Source: Lepeophtheirus salmonis | Taxonomy: Eukaryota > Arthropoda > Copepoda > Siphonostomatoida > Caligidae | Direction of reading: 5' to 3' | Length of the DNA stretch: 64,000 nt | Assembly (NCBI RefSeq): GCF_016086655.4 | Contig: NC_052136.2 | Coordinates: forward strand, 47,360,492-47,424,491 | In this document: positions 24,426 through 36,054 of the stretch, piece after piece | Position numbering within the stretch: the first letter of the stretch is position 1 | Layout: each line of letters opens with the position of its first letter | Made by a program: the position numbers and the translations under genes | Notes under the pieces: generated by a model | The model's database searches: none | What the model was told of the DNA's origin: nothing | The model's input: only the letters and a program-made list of their open reading frames with translations

Positions 24426-26447
24426 AGTCAATTTTTGGTGGAGCATTGGGCAAAAGGGCAAAGTCGAACAATGAAATCATATTTCTACTTTGCCTCATCT
24501 CTGTTGCCCTATTTGCCTTTTTCAATTTTCGTTGTATAAACTCTGCCCTTTTGTCCGATAGCGACACTTTTGTGCGTAACTTGACTAGTAAGACTGAGGA
24601 TGCTGTCGATCTCTGCCCTATTCATTCACAAAGCCTCTTTATCCTTTTTCGTGGTTCATTGACTTGAAGGAGTGTTAAGGGAGTCATATCCGTGCCTCTG
24701 ACTTACTCAGTCTCCCGAAGAAATAGAGTCAGATATCAATACAATGGATTTTTTTCAATATCTGATCCTTTTTGCACTGTTTGTTCCTCTTTTTAGATTT
24801 TTAACCTTAATCAAGGGTCAATTAGCCAGCGGTGCTCCGCTTCAACTCATCATGTTATCCGTTAGGGAAATATCAGCTACTCTATACTCCTTGACTAGTA
24901 AGTCCTACGTGGCTAAGAAAACTAGTAGGTTTCATCAGATTATGGGTAGTGATTTCATTAATTGTTCTACCAAATGACTTTATATTTGGGAATCCATCCC
25001 ATGTACGTATTTAAGAGAAATGTTCGTTTGCAAAGAGAAATTCACTGATTCGTCTCTTTGTCTCAGTTTTCCTGTTTATACGAAAAGAGTTTTGTCAGGC
25101 TCTTATCCTCGTTTAGATGGTAATGTCAAAGAAGTTCAACCCTCAGAATCTGTATCTTTACAGACCAAGGACTGAATTATGAATAAAATGGAAGAGCTGA
25201 TATCGCTTTGGATCAAGATCTTTGAAGGGAATATGAATATATTTCATTCATAAATGTATCTTAGATACGTTGTGATGAATTATAAAGTTAAATAGTGTTA
25301 TATGACAGTAATTTCGAAAAGGTTTTAAGAAACTTACCAAAACATTTCTTCCTACGATAGTCAAGATAATTACTTTAAAGCAAAATAAAGGCAACGAGAA
25401 CAGACGTCAACATCAATCAAGAATTTTTCTTCATATAATTTATAGAAATGTAAATACTATGTTTATCAGAGACCTTTGACCTCTTGTGCAATGGAAGCAA
25501 CTATCGATGTTTTATTAATTTTAAATTTCTAAGCAATTTTGAATTTCTTACTTTTGACTCATACTTCTTATTCATTTTACGATTATATTTTTATTCATAG
25601 AATGGGAATATTTAATACATTTATAATGATATCCAGATGGACTTTAATTTTATTTTTGTATATTGAAGTTCAATTAAATTTATTTATTTAACCTATATTT
25701 TTTTTTCATTAAGTTAAAATTATAATTATTTATTTTAGAATCTATAGGTTTTGGTTACTTACAAATTTGGTTGTTAAAGTTTATTCTACCACTTGTTTTA
25801 GTAATATAATATTAACAAAGATTTCCACAATATGTATACAACTTTATAATTTAGGAAGATGAAGTGCATTAGGAAAGTGATCATGTGGTTTCAAACAGTT
25901 CTTCAAATATTTGATTAGAAATTGATAAGACTATTTTTGAACATAAGATTGAGAGTGACAATGAAGATCTAAATAATAACGATCCTTTTAAAAAAAAATT
26001 AACTAGAATATTTAACTTTTTAACAATTACAATATTTCAATTATTTGACTGGATATAACTTCAGGTACAAATAAAAAGTATCTTTTATTTTCTGTGGACT
26101 CAATAAAAATATTCATACACTTGGATTGGTGAGCAAAGACTGGAGACTCGACTCGGACTTTCAGTACAAGGACTTTTGCCCACCATTGCCTGACATAGAT
26201 CTTTATTTAATTTTCTATCCAGTCTTTGATTTTGTAAGCCAATCAAATGATAAGGCAGAGTAAAAATTGGCCAATCAGGTGATAGGGCAAAGAAACAATC
26301 ATTTCCCCATTGCATATCTGCATATTGTCTTAAAAAACTGGACCTCTTCCTTAAATACTCCTCGAAAAACGATACGAACAATAGGGAAGAGTCCATAGGG
26401 CAATGGGGCATAGTTCTACTTTGCCGATGCTCCACCAAAAATTGACC
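24426..26447. mobile_element. Unclassified 2.0 kb element with terminal inverted repeats
   Basis: The left end reads AGTCAATTTTTGGTGGAGCA and the reverse complement of the right end reads GGTCAATTTTTGGTGGAGCA. The match continues inward for roughly 20 more bases with an 8-base insertion on the left (CAAAAGGG). Both sides are flanked by TATTA (24421-24425 and 26448-26452), a plausible 5-bp target duplication. The 88- and 77-codon frames on + (24401-24667, 24744-24977) and the 112-codon frame on - (26100-26438) overlap the ends or interior, but I recognise no protein family. This is probably a non-autonomous DNA element; the superfamily is unknown. Confidence 0.6.
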
Positions 26448-26902
26448 TATTATTTAGTGAATTATTCTTCCTTCATGTCTTCAATAAAAACATATTCTCA
26501 GTTCTTATGACCTTGCAATACTTGCTACCATTTTTTCAAATTACTTCTTTTAACACTGATTAATTGTTGCTGAATAAAATATAAAAATACCACACAAAAT
26601 AAATATTTATGAAGATGATTTACAATTTATGTTTTAGGGAAGAGGACACTGCAAATTATGTGCTGTCACGATATAAATATTTTTGTACCAGTTTCAGTAA
26701 GAAAATTTGTATAAGTATTCCAATGTTTGTATCACGTCATTACCTCACTAACACAAAAATACTCTTTGTATTTTGTTGGCTACTTCACAGTATATTATGT
26801 TTCATAAATAAACATAGTAATAATTTATACTATAATTATGCTCTGTCTTAAACAGGATAAGTATACAATTTCTTATTGATCCCTCGTTGTATTTATGATA
26901 TA

Positions 26903-27679
26903 CCAGGTGCGGTGAAAAAATCTTTACACTTTCAATCTAGAACTTTAGAACTTTATCAAGATGTATTTCAGCAACCAGTTGTAATAGTGTATGTCAATAA
27001 AAAAATTAAACCACTTATATGATGTCTTGTCAACCCAAATCATCGATTCCCCCCCCCCGTGGCAGCAATGATGGCTTCCAGGCCGCCGCAGAAGGTCTTG
27101 CACCCATTGCAAATGTAGTCCTCAGACATGGCATTTTGTTTCTATAGAAAGGTAAGTTGTCTTTCAACCACTTCTGGGCCTTTTTGGACGTATGTGCAGG
27201 CGTACCATCCTGCTGAAACACCACATTCATACCCAGGTAATTGGTCTAGCCCCATTCTAACAACTTGGTTTCGGTCCTAAACGCTAAAGTACTTGGCGTG
27301 CTCCCGCATCGACTTCAAAGGGTTGGCATGGGCAGCCTCCTTTACTTCTGTCAGACTCAATTCTCTTTTCCTACTCGACCCAAGCTTCCTGTCCACCGTT
27401 TCCGACTTCATAACGGTATTGACAGCTGGCCAGTAGGTCCTCGACTGCTTGGCAATCACCATTGGTTTCTTTCAAGCTTCCAAAAGTGCACAGACCAAAT
27501 TTTTTGATCACATTCTAATGGCATTTTCTTGGCTTCTAGGCTATATAGGAAGATCAAGTTTGGTTGTATTTTTTATTTTTTTTTCAATTAGTTATGGACC
27601 AGAACAATTTTAAAGCCTTGACAGAAAACTTAATTTATGAAGCAAAAAATAAGTGTACAAGTTTTTTCACAGCACTCGG
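26903..27679 (-). mobile_element. Internally deleted mariner-like element
   Basis: Left end CCAGGTGCGGTGAAAAAATC and reverse-complemented right end CCGAGTGCTGTGAAAAAACT are terminal inverted repeats with TA on both sides (26901-26902 and 27680-27681). At 777 bp it is well short of the 1.2-1.3 kb of the complete relatives in this window. The remaining coding pieces on the minus strand show it derives from an autonomous mariner-type element. Confidence 0.8.
27030..27462 (-). pseudogene. Mariner-type transposase, two internal deletions
   Basis: The first piece (27277-27462) is an N-terminal region with LKSMREHAKYFSV. It then jumps, without the first catalytic D, to MNVVFQQDGTPAHTSKKAQK (27171-27230), which carries D2. 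The D3 block (SPDLNP.D) is absent: sequence runs from NLPFYRNK directly to AMSEDYICNGCKTFCGGLEA and IIAATGGG at the C-terminus, in a shifted frame. A 10-base C run on the + strand (27050-27058 region) breaks the last frame. No function can remain. Confidence 0.75.
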
Positions 27680-27699
27680 TACTAGTGGTAGTACCCAGA

Positions 27700-30600
27700 A
27701 TTGCCTGTATTAATTAGGTGTCGACTAAAGGACAAATTTTCCTTTAATAATACATATAATAACTCCTAGATAAATTCTAATGTGTCATTCTCTGTTTTTC
27801 ACACTCATACGGAACTACTCAATACTTATAGCCGTTCATGTTACATGTTCGGTCCTCAAAAATGAAAGAATAAGAGTTTGAGGGGAAAAAACAATATTTT
27901 GGGATGACTTAATACTTTAGTCTTTAGAGTGTTCACTTATAAAAACTAGCACTATCAATGTTAATACACCAGTGTTAATATTTAATTAAAAACTTGAAAT
28001 ATACTGAAAATATACATTTAGTATTATATACATCAGATACAAATAATATAAACATATAAAAACAGTGCCCCATGTTATACATTCAACCCCTTGCAATATT
28101 TCATTAATGTAACTACATTATTATTTCTTATCCCAAAATATGTTTATAATATACATTCTGGAGCACTACACACCATACACCCAGTTATGGGTTTTCATAC
28201 ATTCATATGGACAAACTTTGTTTTTTATTGATATAGATACATTCCATAATAAATTTTACGAGAAAACAGATGTGACTTAAAATTAGTATGTTTTATTGTA
28301 CACCAATTTAGAACTGAAAAACCCAAGATGTATCTTAATATTTTTAGTTTTGAGAGTCTTAAAGATGAAGAAATTTGAATTTTGTTGGATATTAGATAAA
28401 CTATATATCGTAGAGCAAAGCAATGACATCAAATTTTTATTCATAATTAAGAAGCTTTTAGTTAGCTTAACAAAATTTAAGTTATTTTTTTTATTATGAA
28501 AAAAAAAAAAAAAAAAAAATGATGACTTTATTTTTTTAACTTAAATTTTGGTCTTCCATTTTTTTCTAAAATTTCAACTAGATAAAAGCAGAACCCTTAA
28601 AAAGTGGAGTGAAAATCTCATGGAATTATAAAAATTGTAATTTCATCTAAATAGTATTTTTTTACATCTAAAATTTTTATATATAAGGATATTTTCTATT
28701 AAACTTTTTTTTTAACTATACATATATATATTGAATAAATTTTTCTTTGATATATATATTATGTCCAAGTTCATTAGACTTCCTTAAGATTAAAATCAAG
28801 TAGAGCATGCAAAGTAGTGCAAAACTATTCCACTACCCGTATTTATATTTGAGTTGGGAGTCCAAAAACTTCATTATTAGAGAAGAGGACATGCCTCCCT
28901 ATTTTCCCCTATATGCTGTTATATTGACTAAGTGTTAGCCGTATCCTTTAAAGGAAGACCTAACACATGGGCTGAAATGTCCCGGGCTTCACTCATAGAA
29001 GGAATCATTTGTTTTGAATTCAACTCATTTGTAGTTATTACCCACCTTCAAAAGACAGCTCTCAAAATTTCATGGCAAGCTGTACCTTTATGTACCAAGC
29101 TTTATACAGCATAAAGGTTCTTTGAGACTTATTTTGCTAAGTGTGACGCTATTTTTTTCCTTTTTTTTGCAAAACATAAAAGAAAATTTCATTTTTTTAT
29201 TTATTTTACAATTGTTTTTGTTGCTAAAAAATACCGTTCAAGCTAAACAATGGCTTGAAAAGGGTTATGGGGACTCTGATCCATAAATTGAATAAAAAAC
29301 TAATAATAATTTTAAAGAGGCCGCTTTTGGAATGAAAAAAATCTTTGTTACTGTACGCGACATTTTAGTCCATGTTTTATTTGATATTTACAATAACAAG
29401 TTATACATTAGTTATTAATTGAATTTACATATAATTGTTAGTACATCAACAATTATAAATATGCAGATACAGTATAAAATTCACCTACACAAATTATAAA
29501 CTTCAATAAACTCGACGATCAAAACCCGAAGCTAAACACTTGTCAAATCAAACAAAATAGGAATACATGTTATGATTCTCTCCAGGTATGTATAATTTAC
29601 CTCAATCCAAACTACCTCATACTGATTCAATTACTTTTTATAGACGTAGATATATGTAGTCAAATTTACATTTTTGATATAAATTCAGAATGATTAAAAC
29701 AAACATGATCATTTTATGAGGAAGTAAAAAAATATCAAGTTTTTATCTCCAAAACAAAAAAAGTCATGGGCATAATAATGCAATAAAACCAAACTTGCAT
29801 AGCTATAATATCTTCAAATAAATGCAAAAAAATCTATTTTTAACTGAGTTAAAGAAATGTTCAATGTTCATATTTGACAATGTTTTTTCAAAGTCTTTTG
29901 TTTGTATCAAGTCTTTCCGGTACATACATGTTTTGTCTTAATGCATAGTTTATATATATATATATATATTTTACGACCTTACTTGGAATACAAAGTATTT
30001 TCTTGTCAGTTGTCAATTTTCTACTTTATTTTGAATCTTATTTTTTCAAATTATTAATAGATCTTGTTGTGATATTTAAGAATACCTAAATATATATATA
30101 TATAAAGGTAATAAAGGCCTAAAATCAGCATATATAGTTTCACAACAATAGAATTATTATTCAATAGTTGTTAAAAAATAGCGCCCCGCTTAAAAATAAT
30201 TAATTAAATTGTTTGAACTTCTTAATCATATCCTCGATTCTTTCATCCAATGCTAAGGACTCCCATAAAGTTCCTACGTACTGTTACTTAACCAGTTACA
30301 TTCGCCGTAATTCGTGAATAAGGCACTTTAATTTTTACTGCGCCACGTCGAGTTATCAACTTACTACGTTTCTACTAATAGACACTTCTATTGATATTGA
30401 TACAAATACATTTTATACAAAGTTACATTCAAATATCAAATACATACAGATTTTAATCTTTCTATGCAATGACCTCACAGTTCCAAAGAATATCTCACGA
30501 TTTATTTACCCTTGCTTCCCTCCACCATGTCAATACGTACTTTTTTTTTAAATCATTCTAGATTTTAAAGTATTTTATTATCTTCATTTAGCGTATTTTC
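27700..30600. other. AT-rich stretch, no gene recognised
   Basis: No family match on either strand. It contains a poly-A run at about 28499-28519, TA microsatellites near 29951-29970 and 30092-30104, and small unsupported frames at 28296-28499 and 28932-29114. Confidence 0.5.
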
Positions 30601-30617
30601 TTTTTCTTTATCATCTA

Positions 30618-31898
30618 CAGAGTGTCACAAAGATATTTTCCACTTGATTAAAATTAATTTTTTAGGCGAAATAAGTTTTTAGATGACATCTCGAGCAATG
30701 TTCTAATACATATGTTGTTTTTCTTACACATTGTTTTAATTTGATCAAAATCGGACTAAAGATAAGGGAACATAAATAAAAAAGCAACGTGTTTTCGGAT
30801 CTTCTCGGCGAGGACGTTGATCCAAAAAGAGTTTCAAACATTCTCAGTGTGATCGTAAGTACATTCCAGAACATCAAGGTGGCCAATGAGAATGGGAAAA
30901 GAGTGAAAAGAAAGACAGGAAGAGATGGAAATGGTTTGAAGCAAGATGAAACATTGATAAACGGTTGGAGACCAAGGTCAAGGAAGATACAAAGGCATCA
31001 ATATGACACTTGCCTGACGAGTTCAACGTGTATGAGATTACCATCAGAAAGGCAGTTCAAGATGGCCTAGTTCTTAAGATATTTGTTAGAACTCCAAGAC
31101 ATCTACTCACCGAAAAGATGAAGGGCCTATGTCTTGAGAGATGCAAGAAGTACTTAATTATTTGAAGAGTCATCTGTCGATTGTGGAAGTTCTTCCCTGA
31201 TAGAAGATCTTCACAGTTGACCAAGTTTTGAACCACAAAAAAACAACCCATATATAGAAGCATCAGCTGAGGAAGTTCAAGGCATCTTCAGGACAAAATA
31301 TCCAGCTAAAAAAAATGTGCTTGGGAGTCACAGCCTCTGATGGGAAGAAAATGGATCCCTTCTTCTTTAAGTCCTTTTAGAAAATTGAGCTGAGGCCTAC
31401 TTTCAGGCCATAAGATAGATCTTGCCCTGGCTGATCGCAAACTATCGTGTGACCAACTATGTGTGGACCAAAAATGGTGCTCCCAGCCATACGGCCTTGA
31501 ACACACATAACTTTTGTAAAGAGCACTTGGTTTATTTTTGGCACACGATCTTCTGGCCCTCTTCTTGTTCTGATTTTAATCACCTCGATTTGAGTGTGTG
31601 GAGTGTCCTTCACGCAAGGTTGGGAAGACTTTGCACAGAAATGTGCAAAAACTCAAGCCAGCCTCAAGAAGTAATGAGCCAACATGCCCACCGATTATAT
31701 TCTGCAACCTAACCCATGTTCTGACCGTGTGTGAAGGTTGTGATAGAGGCTGGAGCGGCAATATTGAATAAATCTTCAAAATATTGTTTGCTAAAAGTTT
31801 TTCAAAAACATTTTTTTATAGTTTTTAAGTAAAACGTTATTCATTTTTTGGTTTACTTCTTGATCGTGAAAAATTTCCCTGTTCCCTGTTGCACTCAA
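30618..31898 (+). mobile_element. DD37D mariner-like element, family M1 copy 1
   Basis: The left end CAGAGTGTCACAAAGATATT and the reverse-complemented right end (TTGAGTGCAACAGGGAACAG) are diverged inverted repeats. TA flanks both sides (30616-30617; 31899-31900). Length is 1281 bp. The left UTR, coding region and right UTR align with 39709-40974, so the two are copies of one family. The right end contains a small duplication (CCCTGTTCCCTGTTG). Confidence 0.75.
30789..31775 (+). pseudogene. DD37D transposase relic, family M1 copy 1
   Basis: The N-terminus (30789-31070) carries the remains of a helix-turn-helix and a basic KRVKRKTGRDGNGLKQDET block that matches the 39.9 kb copy. Later pieces run in different frames. 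The second catalytic region reads VWTKNGAPSHTALN, with N in place of the catalytic D. The third reads WPSSCSDFNHLDLSVW, which keeps the D, 37 residues on. The C-terminal part is out of frame, ending near AAILNKSS. Multiple stops and frameshifts occur between the blocks. Confidence 0.7.
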
Positions 31899-31929
31899 TA
31901 TTTTTAAAATATTTTATAAGTATTATATA

Positions 31930-31945
31930 CAGGGAGCAGGGATCA
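31930..31945 (+). repeat. Left terminal inverted repeat
   Basis: Exact inverted match to 33168-33183; preceded by the TA target dinucleotide. Confidence 0.88.
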
Positions 31946-32052
31946 AATTGTCCCCAAAATATATTTCTACAATAAACAACAAAAAATATACATTTTTAAG
32001 TTTTTTATTGAAAATCAAAACTATGACGAGCATATAGGTATAGAGTAGTCAT

Positions 32053-33017
32053 TCATTCGATATAATCACCGTTGGCATCAATAACAGCCTCAATACGGCC
32101 TCTTAACTGGCCGCAGCCTCTTCTGACCATCTCATTGTGCATGTTGCGAATACCTCCTTGATGGAGTTCATCAGGCTGTCCTTGGTGCTATGGGGATGTC
32201 TGTTGGTATGTCTTTTGACATAGCCCCAGACAAAATAGTCCAAAAGATTAAGGTTGGGAGAGTTAGGAGGCCACAAATCCTTGGTTACGACGTTATAACA
32301 GTGCTCGGTTAACCACTGCATGGAGATTTTGGACACATGGCAGGGTGCTGAGTCCTGTTGCCACACCCAGGGCCTGTCTCCGGCCACCTCTTGGATCCAG
32401 GGCATGTGGGGAGGCATAACATTACCTTCACTGCTGACCAACCCGAACACCATGATCATTGCAGGGAACTTGGTCTTCATTACCTTCCTCACATGGCTGG
32501 TGCAGGTGGCTATCACCCTTTTGTTCTGCTTGTTGACCTTCTGATCTTGACATAAATTCTTTTCATCAGAGAAAAACCTCAGCATCCCGGGCTGCTTTGG
32601 GTGCTTGAGCTTGTTGAGCAATTTTGTTGATTTTATCAGCCTGTTGTCCTTTGTCTTCTGGGTCAAGATCTGGCCCACCTGCATCTTGTAGCTCCTGCAC
32701 CTTAAATCCTCAGATACACAGTCCCTTATTGTTTTCTCATGGCAGCCCAGATCCCTCGCCTTCATGGACCAGGTAGGGTCATTCTCAACCATCTTCTTCA
32801 CCCTGTCGATAAAGCCTGTGTCCCTGACCTTCCTGTCGGCGCTCTCCTCCTTGGCTGCCCTCTTTATGGTGGCATCAACATCCCAGGTGTCCTCTAGCTT
32901 CTTATGGATACGCTGAACAGTCTGTAAATTCACTCCTAAGGTTGAAGCAATCGTTGAATTGGAGATTTCACCTCCATTATTAACCAATGCCATGACTACG
33001 GCGGATCCTCGTTCCAC
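32053..33017 (-). pseudogene. DD37D mariner-like transposase with in-frame deletion and one frameshift
   Basis: A 304-codon frame (32103-33017) begins MERGSAVVMALVNNGGEISN with a helix-turn-helix (STIASTLGVNLQTVQRIHKK). D1 is in LRFFSDEKN, D2 in VWQQDSAPCH and D3 in NSPNLNLLDYFVW; 37 residues separate D2 and D3. Between GNVMPPH and PWIQEVAG about 25 residues normally present in relatives (compare the FFFNPKERVNAIRYCEF stretch at 13.6 kb) are missing without loss of frame. After SIKEVF a frameshift near 32145 makes the frame run into a premature stop; the other frame continues MHNEMVRRGCGQLRGRIEAV and DANGDYIE to TGA at 32053-32055. All three catalytic residues survive, but the deletion lies in the catalytic domain, so activity is unlikely. 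Confidence 0.88.
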
Positions 33018-33167
33018 TTATAGCTTTGTATCTCCTCATATGATGCAACATGATGCTACCTGAACTACGTATCGTCCGCTGACAAGAATAGCTTTCCTAT
33101 TTGGTAACCGGTTTTTTATTTGATGATGTCGTCTTCAAGTTATCAAGGTATAAAGTAGGCGATAAAC

Positions 33168-33183
33168 TGATCCCTGCTCCCTG
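33168..33183 (-). repeat. Right terminal inverted repeat
   Basis: Exact inverted match to 31930-31945; followed by TA at 33184-33185. Confidence 0.88.
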
Positions 33184-33254
33184 TATATGTATATACAAAG
33201 AGTTATTCTAGTGATATTTTAAATACAAATTAACCTAAAGTATTTATAGAACCT

Positions 33255-33735
33255 CCCATCCAAGCTTCCGGAGAGACAATATCGATGTCTGTGGACTGGT
33301 GTCTTGACAGAACACAATTCCTCTCCTATTAGCCTAAGCTGGAAGGTCTAGAGTGATAGCTTACTTCAGATAGTCCAATTGTCGACAGTACAACTCCAAA
33401 TTGAGAGTGTGGCAATAGGGGAACAACTCATAGTAGATGATTCCTTGCCAACCCCACTAAACACACAGCAAAACCTTCCTGGGCATTAATCCTGGCTTGG
33501 CTACCGTTTGTGTTTGTTCACTGCATTTGGACCACGAACTTATTCCCTTAATGTGTCGTAAGTGACCCACTTTTCATCACCAGTAAGCATCTGCTTCAGA
33601 AATAGGTCGATGTTGTTGCAATTAAGCAGAGATTCACAGATGGAAATTTGTTCATGAGGTATTTTTAAAATTAAATGGTGCATCTTTGACATCAAAATTA
33701 CCAGAACAGAATCGACAAAACCAAAACTACCCATG
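33255..33735 (-). pseudogene. DD34D mariner (SETMAR-like) transposase fragment
   Basis: The minus strand reads QISICESLLNCNNIDLFLKQ then MLTGDEKWVTYDTLRE, a strong match to the mariner block holding catalytic D1 (GDEKW). It continues, through two stops, with TVAKPGLMPRKVLLCV, GWQGIIYYELFPYCHTLNLE and GIVFCQDTSPQTS (D2 region), and breaks off at LRKLGWE. The third catalytic D, the C-terminus and the ends are absent, so this is a truncated fragment next to the DD37D element. Confidence 0.85.
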
Positions 33736-33749
33736 ATTGGATGCTATAG

Positions 33750-35515
33750 TATTTGAACCATAAACATATCTATAATATTTTTGAATTCATAATACCAACA
33801 GTCAGTTATTTCAAATCAAACAAAAACTACTTAGGAAATTTTTATTAAAACAACTGAAAAGCAGCTCAGTCTACATAGATAGAGACCAATTTACTTGGGT
33901 ACAACAAAAATTATAACCATCTCAGAGAGGTCTAAGATTTACAATAGTAAACCATTCTTTACCAACTTTTGGACAACATTTCTTTCATTTCAATCTTTAC
34001 AGTTTAACAATAGATATTTAAACTTCAACAAATCAGTATTCATAACACTCACAAGGAGAAAGAGTATTTAATTAGTAAAAAATCAACAGATGACATTTTG
34101 TAATGTTGGAAAATTTATATTTTTAAATCCTACATACTATTGGTTACTTCAGATTTAGTATTGAAAAAACAATGAAAATATTCCAAAGTATTTTTTAAAA
34201 GGATATTCAATAAATCTAAAAGATATTTAATTCTCAAATTCATTCATCTCAAGGCTACAATATATTTTTTTCCTTCTAAAAACCACATGTCAAATAAATG
34301 AAAGGCATAACAAAAACGTTCTTTTTTGATCAATTATTTAAATCTCTTTTTAAGGTCAGGGTAACACCTTAGAGAATAGTTTGAAGAAGTAGTTTTAAAA
34401 AGAAAAAATAAACATAATTTTTTTTTATGAGAAATACATTTAAATGTCAAGATCATTGCTCTGCAAACCTTTTGTTCACCTTCTCTTCAACAAAAGATGC
34501 TTTTTTTTTTTTTTTTTTGCAAAAGGAATATTAAAGTATCTATGCCAAACAACTAAAATTGGTTGAGATTAATGTAGGTGAAATCTAGACAAAAAATTGA
34601 CTTTCCTGTCGAATAATAATTTGCTTTTCTTCAAAACGTCTGATTATTAATTATTCAGGACATTTTTAATTTTCAACTATTGTTCATTGTTATGCTAATT
34701 TAAAAAAACAAATAGACTTACAATACAATGACAAGAAATTAAATGTACTTATTCAGAGTTTATTTTTTGTGAATCTAAATATTTGATTGGAACAACTTAT
34801 AGAATAATTGACAACGCACTCTAGAACAGTAATTCTCCGGCAATCAATGTAACTACGTAAGTTCAAAATCCCGATTTCACTTGCATTCTACAATTTTTTT
34901 TGCAGACATATACTGGATTAAATTTGTAATATAGTCCATTTCTATAAAAAAATTACTTTTAAAATCTTTTGATTGCATCACAATTTTCAAAAAGTCATCG
35001 TCAAAATGAAAAACTAAGAAATTGATATATTATTTATATTAAAAAGACCATATCGGGGCTTCATCAAACTTTACAATAAAAAACATATAAAGGACTGAAT
35101 TGTGATTTTAAAGTTTTAGTCTGTCTGTGTACATACAAATAAATAAATTGGTCATTTCTACTTGTCTTATCTTATATTTTTGTAAAAATGGTCTTTGTGT
35201 TTATCACCTAATATTTAGTATTAATCAATTTATTTTAATCGAATAATACATAAATGTAGTAAATCAGGCATCACCCAAAAAAAAAAAAATATATATATAT
35301 ATATACCTTATAACAATTTATAAAAAATAACATGCGATATAAATCATTCGTGGCTTTTAAATGGAAAAATAAAAATTTAATTATAAGGTGTTTATCAGAT
35401 TTTTAAAAAGAAGAATTAAACTTGATTGTAAATGCAATTTAATTGTTTTTTTAAGGTATAATATATTAATATCTAATCTATAATTCATTTCTTATAAGCA
35501 TAATTATATATGGTA
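33750..35515. other. AT-rich stretch, no gene recognised
   Basis: I see no coding frame. There is a poly-T run at 34501-34519 and an A run followed by a TA microsatellite at about 35279-35306. A phrase near 34825 (ACAGTAATTCTCC) resembles a hAT-type end but has no partner. Confidence 0.5.
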
Positions 35516-35519
35516 CTAG

Positions 35520-36050
35520 GAAAACTCTCATTGGGAAAATTGCCAGTGGACGATTGCTATTTAGGAAAATTGACAGTATTTTGATCAAACTTCATAATGA
35601 ATCATAACACATTATAAATTCGCTTAATATTGTTTATGACAAATATCTAAACATATTTGTTTGTTCCATGCCCCCAAGGGAGTACCTTCAAGTGGGAGTG
35701 ATATAATTGGAATAAAATTTCATTGCATTTTGTGAAATTTAATCCAATCTTCTATTAAATGGATCGAGATGGATTGGTAAGGGGGGAATAAATAGCGTAG
35801 GACCTCTTAAAATATGGTTGAGTACTCTCCGCCCTCAGATTAGCCAATGTCCGGGGGTAGTGTGGGATGGTTAAAAACCACCGTCAATTCATTCAAGGAA
35901 CTCCTCAAGCACCACAAAATAGTTCAAATAACTTTTTTGGCCGGGGTCCTGAGGGTAGTGTGGGATAGTAAAAACCACAGCCAAAGCATCATATACAACC
36001 AAGGAACCCTTTTAATATCAAAAAATAGTTCCAATCCCTTAGGTTGCACG
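35520..36050 (+). repeat. Left long inverted repeat of the MULE, with internal tandem duplication
   Basis: Matches 37725-38105 in inverted orientation. It is longer because a ~95-bp segment containing GGGTAGTGTGGGAT and AAAAACCAC occurs twice in tandem (about 35847-35931 and 35945-36034), whereas the right arm has it once. A 14-base extra piece also lies near the outer end (around 35545-35560). Confidence 0.8.
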
Positions 36051-36054
36051 AGGC

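Larger units (their letters stand above)
31930..33183 (-). mobile_element. DD37D mariner-like element, best-preserved ends
   Basis: CAGGGAGCAGGGATCA is perfectly inverted at both ends (31930-31945 and 33168-33183), after which the match weakens (AATTGTCCCC against GTTTATCGCC). TA occurs at 31928-31929 and 33184-33185. Length is 1254 bp. A single transposase frame on the minus strand fills most of the interior. It lies only 31 bp from the end of the neighbouring M1 element. Confidence 0.9.

Noticed and set aside
26100..26438. 112-codon open frame on - at the right end of the 24.4-26.4 kb element
   Set aside because: It overlaps the terminal repeat and contains no recognisable domain; I keep it only as a remark inside the element entry.
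29951..29970. TA microsatellites here and near 30092 and 35290
   Set aside because: Ordinary simple repeats in AT-rich DNA; mentioned only in the stretch descriptions.
31306..31779. Several 60-96 codon frames on - overlapping the M1 mariner
   Set aside because: They are reverse-strand shadows of the + strand transposase blocks.
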